Assembly (NCBI RefSeq): GCF_023856365.1
Contig: NC_064540.1
Location: forward strand, 2,849,501 to 2,913,500
Direction of reading: 5' to 3'
DNA from: Brienomyrus brachyistius
Taxonomy: Eukaryota > Chordata > Actinopteri > Osteoglossiformes > Mormyridae
DNA length: 64,000 nt
The translations under genes and the position numbers were made by a program. Positions 1 to 13,700 of this stretch are shown here, one piece after another (the stretch's first letter is position 1; every line of letters starts with the position of its first letter). Below the pieces are notes generated by a model, which saw only the letters and a program-made list of their open reading frames with translations, was not told where the DNA came from and made no database searches.

Positions 1-230
1 ATTTGCCTCCCCATATTTATCACTCCCAGATGCAGGGGTGTATTGGGGGGGGTTCTGGTCCCACCTGAAAGCTGATTGGCTTCCAGAGTTCCTCATCCCC
101 TTCCCTATCACTCACCTATTCAAAACATATCACTGGCTAATGATAAGGTTGCCCCCAACCCATATGAATTATGGCCTTTATTACCTTAAAAAAATCCTAC
201 AGTCACCCCAGTCTGGATGGTGACACTTAG
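1..230 (+). repeat. Dispersed ~200-bp repeat, copy at window edge
   Basis: The segment around 50-215 (ccacctgaaagctgattggc, tcaaaacatatcactggcta, atgataaggttgcccc, then taaaaaaatcctacag) resembles 50070-50255 and 59590-59815. It is a third, unlinked copy of the family and so shows those are an interspersed repeat. The right end of the 50-kb copy (agaatcgcccctag) suggests a hAT-type MITE, though terminal repeats are not clean. Confidence 0.5.
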
Positions 231-340
231 AGTGGAATGTGGACCACCCTCTCCCACCCCCCAAGTAATCCACGGTGTGTTTTTCATGTATTTATTTTTG
301 AGTGTCCTTTTCGTGTGTCACGGCAGTATGGGCTAAGTGA

Positions 341-370
341 TTGAGGGGGGGGGTGGGGGGGGGGGGGGGG
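341..370. repeat. Poly-G tract
   Basis: A run of G interrupted by a single T (two tracts of about 10 and 18). It is able to form G-quadruplex and prone to length error in sequencing. Similar runs occur at about 5747-5760, 22037-22053 (C), 25045-25057, 34371-34389 (C), 37783-37799 (C), 51251-51264 and 63937-63955. Confidence 0.9.
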
Positions 371-2380
371 TCATGTTAATTAACAGAAGACCATGCAGAA
401 AAGAAATCACTTCATGAGATTAGTTGCGGTCCTTTTTTATTCGTGTTCCTTCGCCCACTTTTCTTCCCGGAGTTTGGCATGGAATTCTTTCATACCTTTA
501 ACTGATGATAACTTATTTGATGATTTTTTAACATTTAAAAAAAAAACCTTTTGGATTTTAAGAAGGAAAAGACTTTTTTCTTAAATAAGTATCCTATACC
601 TGCTAATTACATTATATATTTTTCCGGGACCTTAGCTGACAGACTACTTAATAAATTCTATTTCTGTCATCACTCTTCCGGAATTTTTCCCCCTCTCTGC
701 AGTGCGAACTCTGGAACATTCTTGGCTTTTTTCCGGTGACCTCATTATTATCATTCTGCCGGATTGTTAAATCGTCAGAAGAGGCCTTTGATATTCATGG
801 ATGCCGTGTAACTTACGGGAGTTAAGCAGATTGAGGCATTCTGCACCACAATATTGCAGACCCCGATCTCCCCCCCCCCCCCATTTCTCCAACCCTCTGA
901 TCCCCTTGGATGGGCTCAACGCGATCACTCATTCCGGTCATGTCCCACTTCTGTCGTCTGAGTCTCCTGGCCTTCAGCTAGCTTCTCGGTTCAGGTCGCG
1001 GCCCATCGATTTCCGCCAATCTGCCTGCCCAACGGTGACGGGACCTTAAGTTTGAAATGTTGATGTTGGCCATTAAAAACTAAAGCCCTCTGTGCAAACA
1101 GTTGCAGTGTCAGAAAGGGTGTGCAAGTACCAAGCAAATGAGTCTGGCCCACACCTTCCTGGTCGGTCATCCGCTACAAACTCGCAGGCCGGTGTTCTGG
1201 AATTCACAGTGGCCCTTTTCCATGACATTTACCAAAAGGTTTCTTGAGTTTCACCCTGATTCAAAACCCTTTTCATCTCTGCCCATGCTGTCAGGAAGGA
1301 TCTGCTTTGTCTGAAATTCCCTCATCGTACCCAGATCACGCCTGTGACCCATTCGCGATCCTTTCATTAATTCCACCTGTATCCGTTTGTCGCTCGGCGC
1401 ACGCCGTTATCAGAAATGCTCTTATTGGAGCTAAAAATAACCGTTGAAGGGGCATTACTTAGGAGGACGTATGAGGCTCATAACTAGACAGGTAGTCATT
1501 AGCATAGCCCGAGTGTGCCGTTGGATCCGTAAATGGAAAAATCGGGTTTCCACATTTTTTTTTCCCAATATGCTTTGGAAGGGGTCGTTTTGTGGTGTGA
1601 TGGCTACTGAATCTTTGACTTTTTGCGGGGGGGCTTGCTTGACATTGAGGTGATTATGCCCCCTCCCCCGCCCGAGCCCATATGCCACATCCCCTGCTTC
1701 CTGTCTCCTCTCTGCTTTGAAGAAGGACAAATGTCCAGAGAGCCCACAGAGGAGTTCTTGCCTGGTTTGATGCGTTTCTACGCTAAACGTCTGTGCTAAT
1801 TAACACATAGGTGTGCTGTTCTCTTATTGGATGATTACCCTGCCGGTCGGTAGCCCTCCATGTGACAATCACCTTGAGCTATAAGCCGACGTTTTTCTCT
1901 GTCTCTAAAGCAGTTTAAACATTAGCACCTGGTTATGTGTTCAGCATTTTCTGGAGGTGGCGGGGGTTGCAGGCCACAGTCTTGGGGGATTTTTTTATTG
2001 ACAGGAATCATTTCATATTCAGCCGCACGAATGTGTCAATACATGATGAGTGAAAAGGTCAGCAAAGAAATCCCCATGGGCAACACATTTTTAGACAGAT
2101 CTCAAGGGAATATCAATGCATCATATATATGATCAAAATAGGCACCAGTCAAAGGTTGTGTTTACTGTAAAGGTATTTATTCTGAAAACGGCCAAATGAG
2201 CATAGACAGCACCTGACCTTCTCACAAACATGACCTGTGCTCCATTGTAGATGCTTGAACCTTTCATGGTTGTGAATTCAATTGCATGTAGTCTGGTGCA
2301 GTTTCTTTCAAGCCGGAGAAATCTCAGTACATCTTATGGTGGCGATTTTGTAACTTGGTGAAGTTCTTGGGAGTACTACA

Positions 2381-2394
2381 CTGCCCCCTACTGG
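2381..2394 (-). promoter_or_regulatory. CTCF-like site
   Basis: The plus strand reads ctgccccctactgg. Its complement ccagtaggggggcag-type core (CCAGTAGGGGGCAG) fits the vertebrate CTCF core CCASYAGRKGGCRS at every position. It is sequence evidence only, in a region with no gene. Confidence 0.45.
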
Positions 2395-4986
2395 ACGAGA
2401 TCACCAAGACCACTCACGGTTCATAATGTCAGACTAGGACAGGGGATGTCCCCACCTATAGGGTCGTCCTCTGGTCTGTCATGCTGCCTCTGAATCTATT
2501 GGGAGAGCAGTCATGGTGACACTGGAGGCCAGTCAACCACGTCAAGGTCGGTGATCATATGAAGCAATAAGCTAGGAATCGAAGATAACCTATAATCGAA
2601 GATTTATTTCAAGAATGATGGCTACTGTCACTGTGCTCAGCCAAACCATGTTGAGTAGATAAATCCACTGGAAATATTTAAAGAAATATTGGAAGGAGAG
2701 CAGTGGCCATGCACCATGCAATTTTCTGCTCCATCTTGCACCACAATGAAGCCCTGGTACCCAACTGGTCTCAGAAATGACTGGTCCAGAAATGGTAGAA
2801 TACGCCATGTCATCAAATCAAGGAACTGGTTTATGTGACCCAAGAAGGCGTGGTCACGAAGGAGGCGTGGTCAAGCAGAGGCAGACCTTGCTGAGGGCAT
2901 GTCTTTGAGGAGGCGGAGTCTCACAGGAATAAGGTGGCCAGAGAGTACTGATGACTACAGGTGCACTTACGTTTGCTACGGGGTGAACTTGGTCTAATGT
3001 TGGGCGGTGGGAAAATTACGATTGGCCATTTTTGCTCTGACGCCTGACATCTTGTGTCCTGGTGGCCTTCAGGTGACTCGTTAACACAGTCAGGCGTTAG
3101 GTTCTAGGCACACTAGGTGACACACTGCGTGCACGGCAGATAGAGAAAGAGAGAGAAGGAGCGGGGGCACCATGCGTATAGCTTATTCTGAATGAATTTG
3201 CCAGGCGGGCTTTTCAGTCCCGTCATATTGTAATAATCACCCCCCCATTCTGTCATAATACTTTCTCTTTTTTTCCAACATAATGATAGCAGAGAGCTGG
3301 ACGATCAGCAATCCGTTCTGCTGTCACATCAAATAGTGGCGCGGTTACGAGAAGGGGGCGAAGAAGGAATGACATGACCACAGGCAGACTGGCCGTGGCA
3401 CACATCCATGTGACATGTGACTGGCGAACCAGTGCTTTACAACAGAAAATAAGTGAAGTAAGGATGAAGGTGTAGCTGGAGTGTAGCTAAAAATTGCGAG
3501 CTCCCTGTAAAATGTCACCCTGGGCCCTGAGATTCATTTTGCCAACTGGGGTCCCCCTCAGTAGACTCTGTAAGTAAATATTGCAGACCCAGCCCCCGAC
3601 CTTATATATTGGGACCTCTATAAAGTGCTGGGTTCCATGAATCTGTCAAAGCATTCACGCCCCTCCTACACCCTACCTATGAAGATCCATTGGATTTAAT
3701 ACGAATTACTAAATTCAGAGTATATAAGCTATTATCCACCATGTTTCCACAATCTCTGAAGGTTGACACACCTGTCAAATCAGCTACCCAAGTACAGTTA
3801 ATGTACTGTATGTTCAGCCTGGCTGCATAGTTTCCCCATAGCTGTGCTGCATCTGGTCCTCTGGCTGGTTGTGCTTTGCGGGGAGGTGGGGGTGGCAGGT
3901 GATGGCTGTGTGGGGGCGATCGGTCCACGCGTCGGAGTGTGGAGATAACAGACAGGAGAGCGGGAGGTGGCCAAATAACGTGTCACGAACGACACCACTC
4001 TTAATAGCAGGAGAAATGGGTTTTTCTCAAGGCTTTCAATGGGGACCAGCAAAAGGTATCACTCCTTGGAATCATGGCAGAAGGAGGCGGAATAGGAGAC
4101 TGAACCATGTGGAGTCCCTCACTGTCTGTTTTTGATCAGTCGATTGCTCCTCCAAATATCGGTCTATGCACATCTTTGGGCTCATTTCCACTTCCTTTTA
4201 ATTTTTTTTTTCTTAGTTGAAATATGTTTAGAGTTCATGGAAATCTACCATTCGAAATACATGCTTTTTTTAGAATTTGAATAAATGCATGATATTTCAA
4301 TGAGTAATTGTGTAAAATAATCGTGATCTCATTATCAACCAAATAATCGCGATTATGATTTTTTGGTCATCTCGGACCGCTCATGGCCGCATGTATCCCC
4401 ATGCTGTTGGGGTTCTCTTCTGCTAGAGGTGTACAGCTGCATGTTATTTGTGGGGTCTGGGGTCTCAAATAACATAAAGAGTAAAGAACTGGCTCGCCGG
4501 TTTCTTGAGTCTTCTGTTGGGGGAGGGCGATGTCAGGAAATCTCCTAGGCAGGCCTTTCTAGTTGAGGATTCACCAGTATGCAGGAAAATTAAGGTGATC
4601 TGATGGCATGGAATGCATAAAAATTGGAATATCGACTGACAAGACGCGCGTGCTATAGCTTATAAACGTTTTCCTTTACCCATAGGGTGAGAGCGAGCTG
4701 TTCATGAATGATTCATAACCCTTTTGCAAGCTGTTACGTCAGTCACATCGTAATGCAAAGTCAACTTAACGTCCATCACCAAGTTTGCAGGATAGGAGAG
4801 GAACAGAATTGTTTAAGTGTTTCATTCGCAGTTTGGCTTTTTCGGCTTATCCCACCAGATAACCGCCACACGTTGTTTATCCTGCCAGGAAGTGTTATTT
4901 AGTTAATAAAAACAGCAGCTGTGGACATTGAGGATTAAACTGGATATAATAACAGAATTGAGTGACAGACAAAATTACCCAGTCAG

Positions 4987-5140
4987 CCAGCAGGTGGTAT
5001 GGTGGCTAAAGACCCACTTAATCCTCTGGGCTGCTGGTTCAAGTTCCAGGAATGGCTGCCATGCCTATTGGTCAAGCACATAGTCTAAATTTGCACAGTA
5101 TATATTCTGCTGTATAAATAAATAGGATTTGCAGTAGCTT
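4987..5140 (+). mobile_element. tRNA-derived SINE fragment
   Basis: A tRNA-like head (gcaggtggtatggtggctaa, then a B-box-like ctggttcaagttcc near 5034-5047) is followed by a short AT-rich tail. No clear target duplication was found. Confidence 0.55.
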
Positions 5141-5149
5141 CAAGTAAAA

Positions 5150-7070
5150 GAGTTGGTCTGGCTGTGAAACAATTGTATTAATATACATAGATTTATTTTT
5201 ATTTCATCTATTTGAAAAGTAGGTACGTTTATATACATATATATATATAGGTTTTTATAATTTTTGTTCGTATACAACATAATTTGCAAGTTTTATTTAT
5301 GTCTTTGAAATATGATTAAATGTATTCATATGACAGTTCACTCCAGGGTTCACTCCGGAGGAATGTATGTCCTGCACTGGGGCTGGACGCTGCCGTCTAT
5401 GGATTATTTAAAATCCCCAGAATTTTCCAATAATCTGGCAGTTGGAGACCTGGGGTCCTGTTCTGCATGGTGTCAGAGAAGCCGGGTGCTGGGTGCAGAC
5501 CCACAAGTCCGCCTTAAGGTGCAGGCAGATCACAGATTGCACTTCATTAACGTGCCGCGGATCGGGCCGGACAGGGATCACTGGGCCTCCTTCAGCCCCC
5601 CCCACGCACACACTCCCCACAGTCACCCAGAATGTCCCACCGGGCGCAGATTAAACATAAAGAGAAATAAATAAATAAAGAGACCGTGAAAATGCTGGAA
5701 CTCAGTTTATTAAAAGTTGAAAGGGTGGGGGAAGAGGGTGGCGAGGGGGGGGGGGGGGGGAGGGTTGGAGGGGGTGCTGGCAACAGTTACTGACAGATGC
5801 ATTTTTATGCTTCACTCTCTTCATCTCCACAAAACATCTCCCAAAACGTTGACCTTCTTCATAACCATCTCAGACAGCAGTGATTTTAACATAACGATGA
5901 CCCATGGGGGGGGCCTGCAAAATAAAATCTTCTCTTGACGTCAGCCGCCTCATGTCCGCTCCCGTGTTTGTGCGAGTCGAGGTCGATTCTTTCTCTCCGC
6001 CTCGCCTCCCTCCTTTATCCTATGAGATGAACGACATGTCGTGCATAAGTATGTCTGAAGACAGCGAGAAGATGACAGAAAAGCACAGCCTTGACCCATC
6101 CTGCCCCTACAGTTATCCCAGCACCTCCATCCCCCCCATCATTTTTCTGAGTAATTGCGAAAGAAATTTCCCATCATGCACTATAGGCATCTGGGAGTTG
6201 GTTAAAATAAACATATTTGGCATCCACCTCTCCATACTCACCTTCTTCATCCTGGCAGATAAATCATAAGGCCCTTAGTAGCAGAGAAGAAGAAAAGGTA
6301 AATTTTAAGCTGCTTAGCAAACACTTTTATTTAGAGCTATTCTGAGTTTTCTCTTCTCTTCATGGAAATAGTTTGTTTGGGTTAAGCATATTTTCGAGGA
6401 CAGGTCTCAGACCTGCGATTCTTCAGGTATAAATCCTCGTCCTTGGACGGTATGTCTTCTCCTTCCCATGTTCTGGGGGTTTTATAAAAGTTTTGGGACA
6501 CATCACAGCTACAGCCTCACCTGCTGTCCTCCCGCAGTGCGAGCTAGCCACACTTTGGGGCATTTTCGGGCCTCTCTTCTGTTAGACGCTCTGTTTCATC
6601 CACATCACACCACCTGTTCTGACGCTGCCTGGGTCGTGGATAAGCATCGCTGCCAAGGTGTCGGGCAATTTATGCTCTTTCACAGCACAGAAGGCTGTTT
6701 CGGCTTACCTTCGTCTTTGATAGGAACCAGCCAAAGTGCAATAGTGCACTTTCACATGTTGTGGTTTTTTCCCCTCCCTCTGTATCAATGCGGGGATCAC
6801 AGGAATGTTTTTCTGAAAGAGTCACATTCATTTAATCACAGGTCAGGACAGTGTAATTAAACACACAGGCATTTCCCTCACCTGACAAGGTCATTAAACG
6901 AACCTGACGAGGTCATCTTTGAGCAAAGAATGGCCGAGATAGTTTTGTCATTCAGCTAATGGGGGTTATAATCCAGTGACTGTTTACATTAATCTCCTAG
7001 ACTGCCACCGTGTTAAGATAAATGTTTCCAAAATGTAGAGTTCATCCAATATAGCATGCATGTTTTATTA
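5150..7070. other. No gene recognised
   Basis: AT-rich left part with a short TA run near 5238-5250, then mixed-composition sequence. The open frames at 5312-5674 and 5904-6269 have low-complexity or unremarkable products and no start or splice context. Nothing else is supported. Confidence 0.6.
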
Positions 7071-7074
7071 TATC

Positions 7075-7200
7075 CATCCATCCGTCCTCAATCATTTTTA
7101 TCAACTAGAGAGTTGAACCTGGAACCTGTCCCAGGAAGAGTTCTGTACAGGATTCCAGTCCATCACGGAAATGCCTAATCTAGAGACACCATGCAATCGC
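7075..7200 (-). mobile_element. SINE / L2-like tail fragment, minus strand
   Basis: It starts with atccatccatccgtcc and continues with gaacctgtcccaggaag...ttccagtccatcac, the reverse complement of the 3' tail shared by fish SINEs and their LINE partners. It is diverged. Confidence 0.5.
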
Positions 7201-8109
7201 CTGACTGTCTGTTTCCTGAGTGAGGGAGGAGAAGAACTATGAACATGGGGAGAACAGGCAACATCCGCACCCAGAGCCAGCTATCAAGGCCACAACCTTG
7301 AGGAATACTGTGCTAACCACCATTAGCAAAAATACCATTGAAAGTGATGTAGGCGAATATGACATAGGCCAATTTGGGGTCAAATTAGTTTCCCACGTTT
7401 GAGAAAATTACCAAAAGATTAGAAAGGAAGAACAGCCAAAGTAAAACTGACAGTATTCACCTTGCTAAACTGTTAATTCTCGACTGAACCTACAGCCCTA
7501 AATTTCCATAATTACTTTCCGGTGAGACTACTTGAATATTTAATTACAGCGGCACACTGCCGACATCACGAACAGCCGTGGCCTCGGGAACAAAATGGCA
7601 AGACATTGAGGTTGGTGACCTTGTTTGACCAGGAAAATCGCCCCAAGATGTGCATCTACAGTGACATTCATGTGTGAGAAACAGACGCTGCATTTCAGTA
7701 CGACACCCTCCATCCCCCCCATCTGGGCCAGCACCGATTTCACAATAAACCCTTTGATATTCATTTTTAGGGGACTAAAATGGATTTAGTTCAAACAATA
7801 AAAATGCAACATTTCCGAGTAAATTAAATTACTCTTCTTCTTCATTATTGCAATTAAGAATCACATTGACGTATTAAAACAACCTCTAATGTACCGTGTT
7901 ACCACTTCCACTAATTCACCATGCCACCTAATCCTGAGAACAGAACCAAGCATGGAATTTCATAGATATAGATTTTTAAAAGGATTTTGATTAAGCACAA
8001 GTTCGAGTTGAAAAACAAAGACCTTGTCTGTGAAACAGTCTCGAATTGCATTCAGTGTAATACAGAAATTGCTGTTTCTGTTTAAGTTGAAGCCCAAGAT
8101 TACATCCAT

Positions 8110-8335
8110 GGTCAAACTGCTTATCTGGTACAGGGTCAGAGAGAGTTTGGAGCCTTATGTACTTGGTGCAGGGCACAGGACGCCCTTGATAGGACACCAG
8201 TCCATCACACAGATACACACACTGCAGGAAATGTAGAGATGATAATTCACCTAATTACATGTTTTTGTACTTCGGGAAGAAAACCATGCAACAGGAAAAT
8301 AACATGCGAACTCTACACACACAATAGAAGTGAGA
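8110..8335 (-). mobile_element. Old SINE fragment, minus strand
   Basis: Reverse-oriented SINE body: cttatctggtacagggtcag, caccagtccatcac, then a diverged block resembling the conserved middle (cgggaagaaaaccatgcaac, aacatgcgaactctacac). It is old and incomplete. Confidence 0.5.
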
Positions 8336-8339
8336 ATCC

Positions 8340-10410
8340 CCAAACCTGTAGATGTATGAAACAGAGCTAACAACAGTAGCATAGCAATTAAGATTACTAA
8401 TCTCTCAAAAGGCATTAGACTGGGAAAGTGTTTTTTTCTGGTTTGCTTTGAAGAGGAGGTTTGGAGGCTTGGAAAACTAGGGTCAAAATAAAGTGAAGGA
8501 TGGCAGGAGATGAGTGCTGCGAAACGTCAGGGCGTCTATTCCAGGGTGTTCCGTGCTTTGTTCCCAACGCTGCCTTTGAAAGCTTTCAGCAGCCCCGTTA
8601 AATCCTCTGTGGTTGGCAAGATGGACATAGTTTTATTTTTAATTAACGAAAGATTTGAAATATGAAAATGAGGGAGGGAGAGGTCATATAGGTCTGAGCC
8701 ACGGGTTCGCCGTACTGGTCCGGCAGGGAGTACTGGTGACATGTTCTCAAGACGTCCCCTCGCCTTCCTGGGCTGCTCCCCACGGCCGAGTCAGGGCTCG
8801 TCTCCAGGTATGCAAAATAAGTTTTTTTTTTCAAAAAATAATTTTTAATATGGGAATTGCTTCAAATTTTTTAATCAATCACCCGGTATGTTTTCGGTTA
8901 CGGCCAATTAAGCGCATCAATTTGCCCATTCAACTCGACTTCTTTAACAGATTACGGTACCAACGTCGATTTCGGGAACGATGTCTGTTTAAATCTTTTA
9001 AGATTTGTGTGAAAGGAAAAAAAATATTGTGTAAGTAGCCTATTAGAATTCTGTTTAATTCGCTACTTCTTATAAATGTCACATATAGGAGATTCGGTTA
9101 AAAAAAAACCTTTTATGTAATCTATGGGGAGCACTTTAAGCGTAATAGCAGAATTATTTTATAGAGCGCCATTTATCTTCTGTGACTATGTACCTTAGCG
9201 ATGCCATATGGAAAAAAAAACAAATGATAATATACGCTCTCAATCACTTTTTAAAGCACTGTGGTAATTCTGCATGCAAATTAGTCCAATCCACTCCGAT
9301 CTGTCTCAGATACGTCTTTTGTACGTATGTATGTGGGTTGCAGTTTAATTAACTGCATATGACATTTGTTTCTTGCATTTCTCAAAGCAGTTCACAGAAA
9401 TCATACACACATTGTATGGCCGTTTCACTGGGGCGTCTCATTAAGCTGTGTGAAACAGTTATTTATATAGTATACAGCCTGTCATTTTCTAGTATTCAGG
9501 TCCAGAAAGTACAAATCCAGACCAACGTTTTGTTTCAACCATCCAGTTGAATATAGTCATAATCACTGAGTACTTTCAGGACCTGAACTTTCCACCTCCA
9601 GAAAGTGGAGGTGCAGGAACTCTTGGGAGGTGTACCCAAAACATTTTATTTAGATTCATTTCCCCCCCCCCCCAGGGTAAATGAACCTCACCATGACACT
9701 TGCTAGCTAGAGGAAACGTTTTTTTTTTTTACTTTCTATTTATTTTGTTGGTTTTGGGACATGAGAGGGGTTAGGGGCGAAGAGGACGACAAAACAACAT
9801 CGGACCTGCCACGAGCGTCAAAGGAGAGACAAAACGATCGGAGCGGGCGTTTAAAGCATTCATTCATGAGGGGCAGCAGGGACTTCTGCAGGCAGCAAAA
9901 AAAGGGATGAGAAATATATATGGTGAGAAATGTCAGTGTTAGGTTGTCCGAATTCATTAAGTTAAAAGGTTGTTTATAATTTATAAAACTTCTAATAATG
10001 TTCTTACTGCTGAAGGGACTATACCATTGGACATATTACGATTAGGTTTTGAAATGGATTATAGTTAGACGATGCATTTATACTCGTTAAAGCAAAAAAA
10101 TCTGTGTTTAATGTAGAAAGGGGCAACAGCAAAGGACTCCAGATTGACGGCTACTGCGTCTGCGTCAGAAAAATTATAGGTAAGAGAGGCAACAGAGGGT
10201 ACTACGGACATTAACATAATATATTCGCAAATAAGGTTTAATCTCACCACCCCCAAAAATATCTGAGTGTCCCGGTTTTAAACAAATCAAAAGCAACCTC
10301 ACCCCCAAACATCAGACTTTCTCTTTGGGCCTCTGGTTTAGTTTTAGACCCAGCAGGGGTCTTGTTAATGGTTTTGTGCCCCATGAAGGCATATCATACT
10401 GGGCCCTCCA
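8340..10410. other. No gene recognised
   Basis: AT-rich, with a short perfect hairpin at about 9594-9614 (cacctcca / tggaggtg) and a poly-C run near 9661-9673. It could hold distal regulatory sequence. No coding signal. Confidence 0.6.
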
Positions 10411-10420
10411 GACCAGACCA

Positions 10421-10773
10421 TCTATCCATTTTCCAAACCGCTTATCCTTCTGGGTTGTGGGGGGTCCGGAGCCTATCCTGGACGCCATGGGCACAAGGCA
10501 GGGAACAACCCAAGACGGGGGGCAGACCATCGCAGGGCACACTCACACATCATTCACTCACACATGCACTCATATGGGCAATTTAGCGACTCCAATTAGC
10601 CTCAGCATGTTTTTGGACTGTGGGGGGAAACCGGAGTACCCGGAGGAAACCCCACGACGACATGGGGAGAACATGCAAACTCCACACACATGTGACCCAG
10701 GCGGAAACTCAAACCCAGGTCCCAGAGGTGTGAGACAACAGTGCTAACCACTGCATCACCATGCCGCCCCCAA
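10421..10773 (-). mobile_element. Near full-length tRNA-derived SINE, minus strand
   Basis: Read on the minus strand, it starts ggcggcatggtgatgcagtg, with a tRNA-like head (A-box-like gcagtggttagc, B-box-like gggtttgagtttcc). A conserved body follows, then a 3' tail related to GGTTTGGAAAATGGAT with a short (GATG)-type end. A 9-bp target duplication accagacca flanks it (10412-10420 and 10774-10782). Length is about 353 bp. It is the reference copy for several truncated relatives here. Confidence 0.9.
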
Positions 10774-10782
10774 ACCAGACCA

Positions 10783-13700
10783 GGCCAATCCAGTTATTTT
10801 CCAAATTTTTAGGGCCTCTGTTACTCTGGAGCTCTTGGAATCCTCCTATCTCCACCCCCACCCCCTACCCCCAAAACGGCGCCCCTGCTCTCCAGTAACA
10901 TTACAATGACCATAACACTGCCATATCACCTCCAGGCAGATCTACTAGATTGCATAAATTTAGGGATCAAACTTACGTCAATGAGGACCCCCGACCGTCG
11001 CTCTCCTTCGTACACCTTGTGTCCCCTATACTTCATGAGCTGGTTCATTTCCCCAGGACATAGCAAACCATACCCCAAAGAAATATCTGAAAATAATTTG
11101 AAATATAAATTGTGTACATTTCGTAGCACCCTCGATGAATGTAAGAAAAAAATGATCCGTGGCGCCGCCAATGCGGCTGGGAGATGATTAATTAAGGCGA
11201 TTAGACGCGCTTCCATTTAATCGAGCTGCCGCCGAAGACGCGGCCTCCCCCCCGTCCATGCGCGCTGTCTGGTGGCTCGGAGCCCCCACTCGGCAAAGGG
11301 GATCATTTCCGATCATTTAAAAAGCCAAAGCGGAGAATCGGCGTCGGTGTTGCGTTAATTCGCTCGTTTGTTAGTTTATTCTCCGCGTCTTTTCCGCCCT
11401 CCGCAGCGTACAGCTCATTTAGCTCCTTCACGGCGCTCATATTTCTTGTCTCATCCTTAGATCTACGACGTCGGCGTCGTTTTTTTTTGTTTTTAAGAGG
11501 CTTGTGTTTGATAGCTGCGATTCGACGGTTCGGTTTTCAGGCTGACTGCGGATACACCGCATATTTCTTTTAATTCATTTCGTTATTTCTTCAGGCATAG
11601 CTATTCGTATTTTATTTTAGACGCTATTATTTGAATTATGTAGAGTATAATCTCAGTGTGTTTTTTTTTTCTAATCCTTTTAAATCAAGAATTAATTAAC
11701 AAAAAACGGAGCCTGTGTGTTGCGCTGTGGTTAACGAGTAGTGATGAGTGTTATATGCTCAGAAGTGCTGCAGTACCTGAATAAGCCGCCTAAATGAAAA
11801 TGAGGAACAATTATTGTTAATGTTATTGTTTGTTTTTTTATTTTGAAATGTTTTCTAGCAGCAAATGTGACAGGTTTTGTTACACAAACAGAGAAAATAT
11901 GTATCTTAATATAGAAATACAATAATAAGCCACTGAAGGCAGATTTTAGTTGGGATTGCAATGCATAATGCTGAAATTGGGGGAGGATTGTAGAACAGTT
12001 TTGGGGCCAACAGGGAACTTGTGAATGAATCTGGGCATCTGAGAAGGTTAATAAAGTTGGTGGGATGCATGTTTTACAGTATATGAGTGATTGGAGGTTT
12101 AAAAATTTTGTTACATAACTATTCCCGCCCCAGGGATCAGTGCCCTCCCCAGGCTCACAAGAATGCACAGTAACTTATAGAGATACCCATAGGTCCTGTT
12201 GCTAGAGACCTGGGTTTGTTATCAGGATGTAGACCATTCAGAAGGAGAATATTCTGGAAAAGCACCCAGCTCTATGAGAAAAACAGAGAATTTTTTACAA
12301 ACAAAGACTTTTTTTTTAATTAAAACATCTATTTAGTAAGTATGAATTAGTATTGTTTCAACCCTCAATCAATATCAACGCGTTTCAGCACAGTGAAAGT
12401 GTATTCATAGGACAGAAAGTAAGATGCAACAAGAGTTACACAAAATGATGAGAATTATGAACAAAGTGTGATTCCTTAGTAGAATGAAAGCAAGATGTGT
12501 ATGCACATGTAATTATATAATAATTAGTTTACAATGATTACTAGCTTGTAACTTCTTTGTGTTTTTCTTGCTGACTAGTTTGCAGAATAGTTTTCCTATA
12601 CGCAGCCCCCCCTGCAGTTTTGGGTAATATTGACCTGTTATTTCCATATGTTGACACCGCGATAAATGTTTCTTTTATTTTTTTCCCTAAAACTTTCCAC
12701 AATGTCCAGAACTTGATTTCCTGCAGGCTAAACAGGGCTGCAAGCTAACAAGCTCCCGGGGGTTTTTTCACAGACGTTGTGGAGATGAGTGCAAATCTCA
12801 GATGGAAGGGTGTGTACTGGAGGTTGGGGGGGGGGAGTATTCACAGGATATGTAGGAACACGGACCCCAGGAGTTTAATTGCAGTGCCCGAAAGTTAAGC
12901 CACAGTTAACCCACTAATTATCAGTCACATGGCACGGCGCCTGTTTAAAGACGTCCAAGAATGCAAAGTAAAGCTAAAGTCACTAACAAATAAAATTCTC
13001 CCAGGTAGGTAGTTTAATAATTACTGATTCTGATTGGCCAGAGGCTTCACACCTGGCTCACAGGTAAAGGAAGGCTAGAAAACCAACAGGGCTCGGACCT
13101 TGAGGTCTGTGATTTGAATCACCCTGAGCTATCGTGTTTGCAGAGGAACAGTTGTATCTGGTAAGGTGCTTATTTTTTCTGTTTTTCATATTATCTATCT
13201 GTCTGTTTGTCTGTCTGACTGACATATTATCATGCTGTCTATTTTTATTTCGCTAACTTGTCCTCATAGCCCCTGGTGCCAGTGATTGGCATTCAGTTTT
13301 ATAGTATGGGAAAGGCAGAAAACTCCAGTTGTTATTTTTTAAGATATTGAAAAGTGTCTCTGCAATTTAAAGGGCCCTCATATTCCAGTAACCATGCTGA
13401 TGAAGTGGAGAGAGTCTCTTTTCACCATTATATTAAAATCTTTGCCTAGAGCTGTCAGACAGCCAGAATTCTTTGATGATCCAGAACATCATACATCGGC
13501 CCTTTTTGAATAAGAATGAGTTATTGTGTAACAGAACGAGTACAGAAGAACAGGGGGTTCTCTGGAATGTTCCTGGGCTTGGCTAGGCCTTGTCTATATT
13601 TGTATGCAGAACTCATTCAGGCCCAGGATTGTGACCTCTCCTTATGGCTGTAGTCTACCTGGAACCCAGAATGGGGCCCACCTCAAATGCTTGTGACATG

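Larger units (their letters stand above)
231..4986. other. No gene recognised
   Basis: Apart from the poly-G tract and the CTCF-like site, this stretch is unique-looking noncoding sequence. Open frames are short and unlike any family I know. AT-rich parts (about 500-660, 4190-4330) and a GA-rich run near 3140-3165 are visible. Confidence 0.6.

Noticed and set aside
4987..5050. Possible tRNA gene (A/B-box-like sequence)
   Set aside because: No cloverleaf could be drawn and an A/T-rich tail follows. It is the head of a tRNA-derived SINE. The same applies to other B-box-like spots in the window.
10325..10747. 140-codon plus-strand frame
   Set aside because: Lies within the full-length minus-strand SINE with its 9-bp target duplication.
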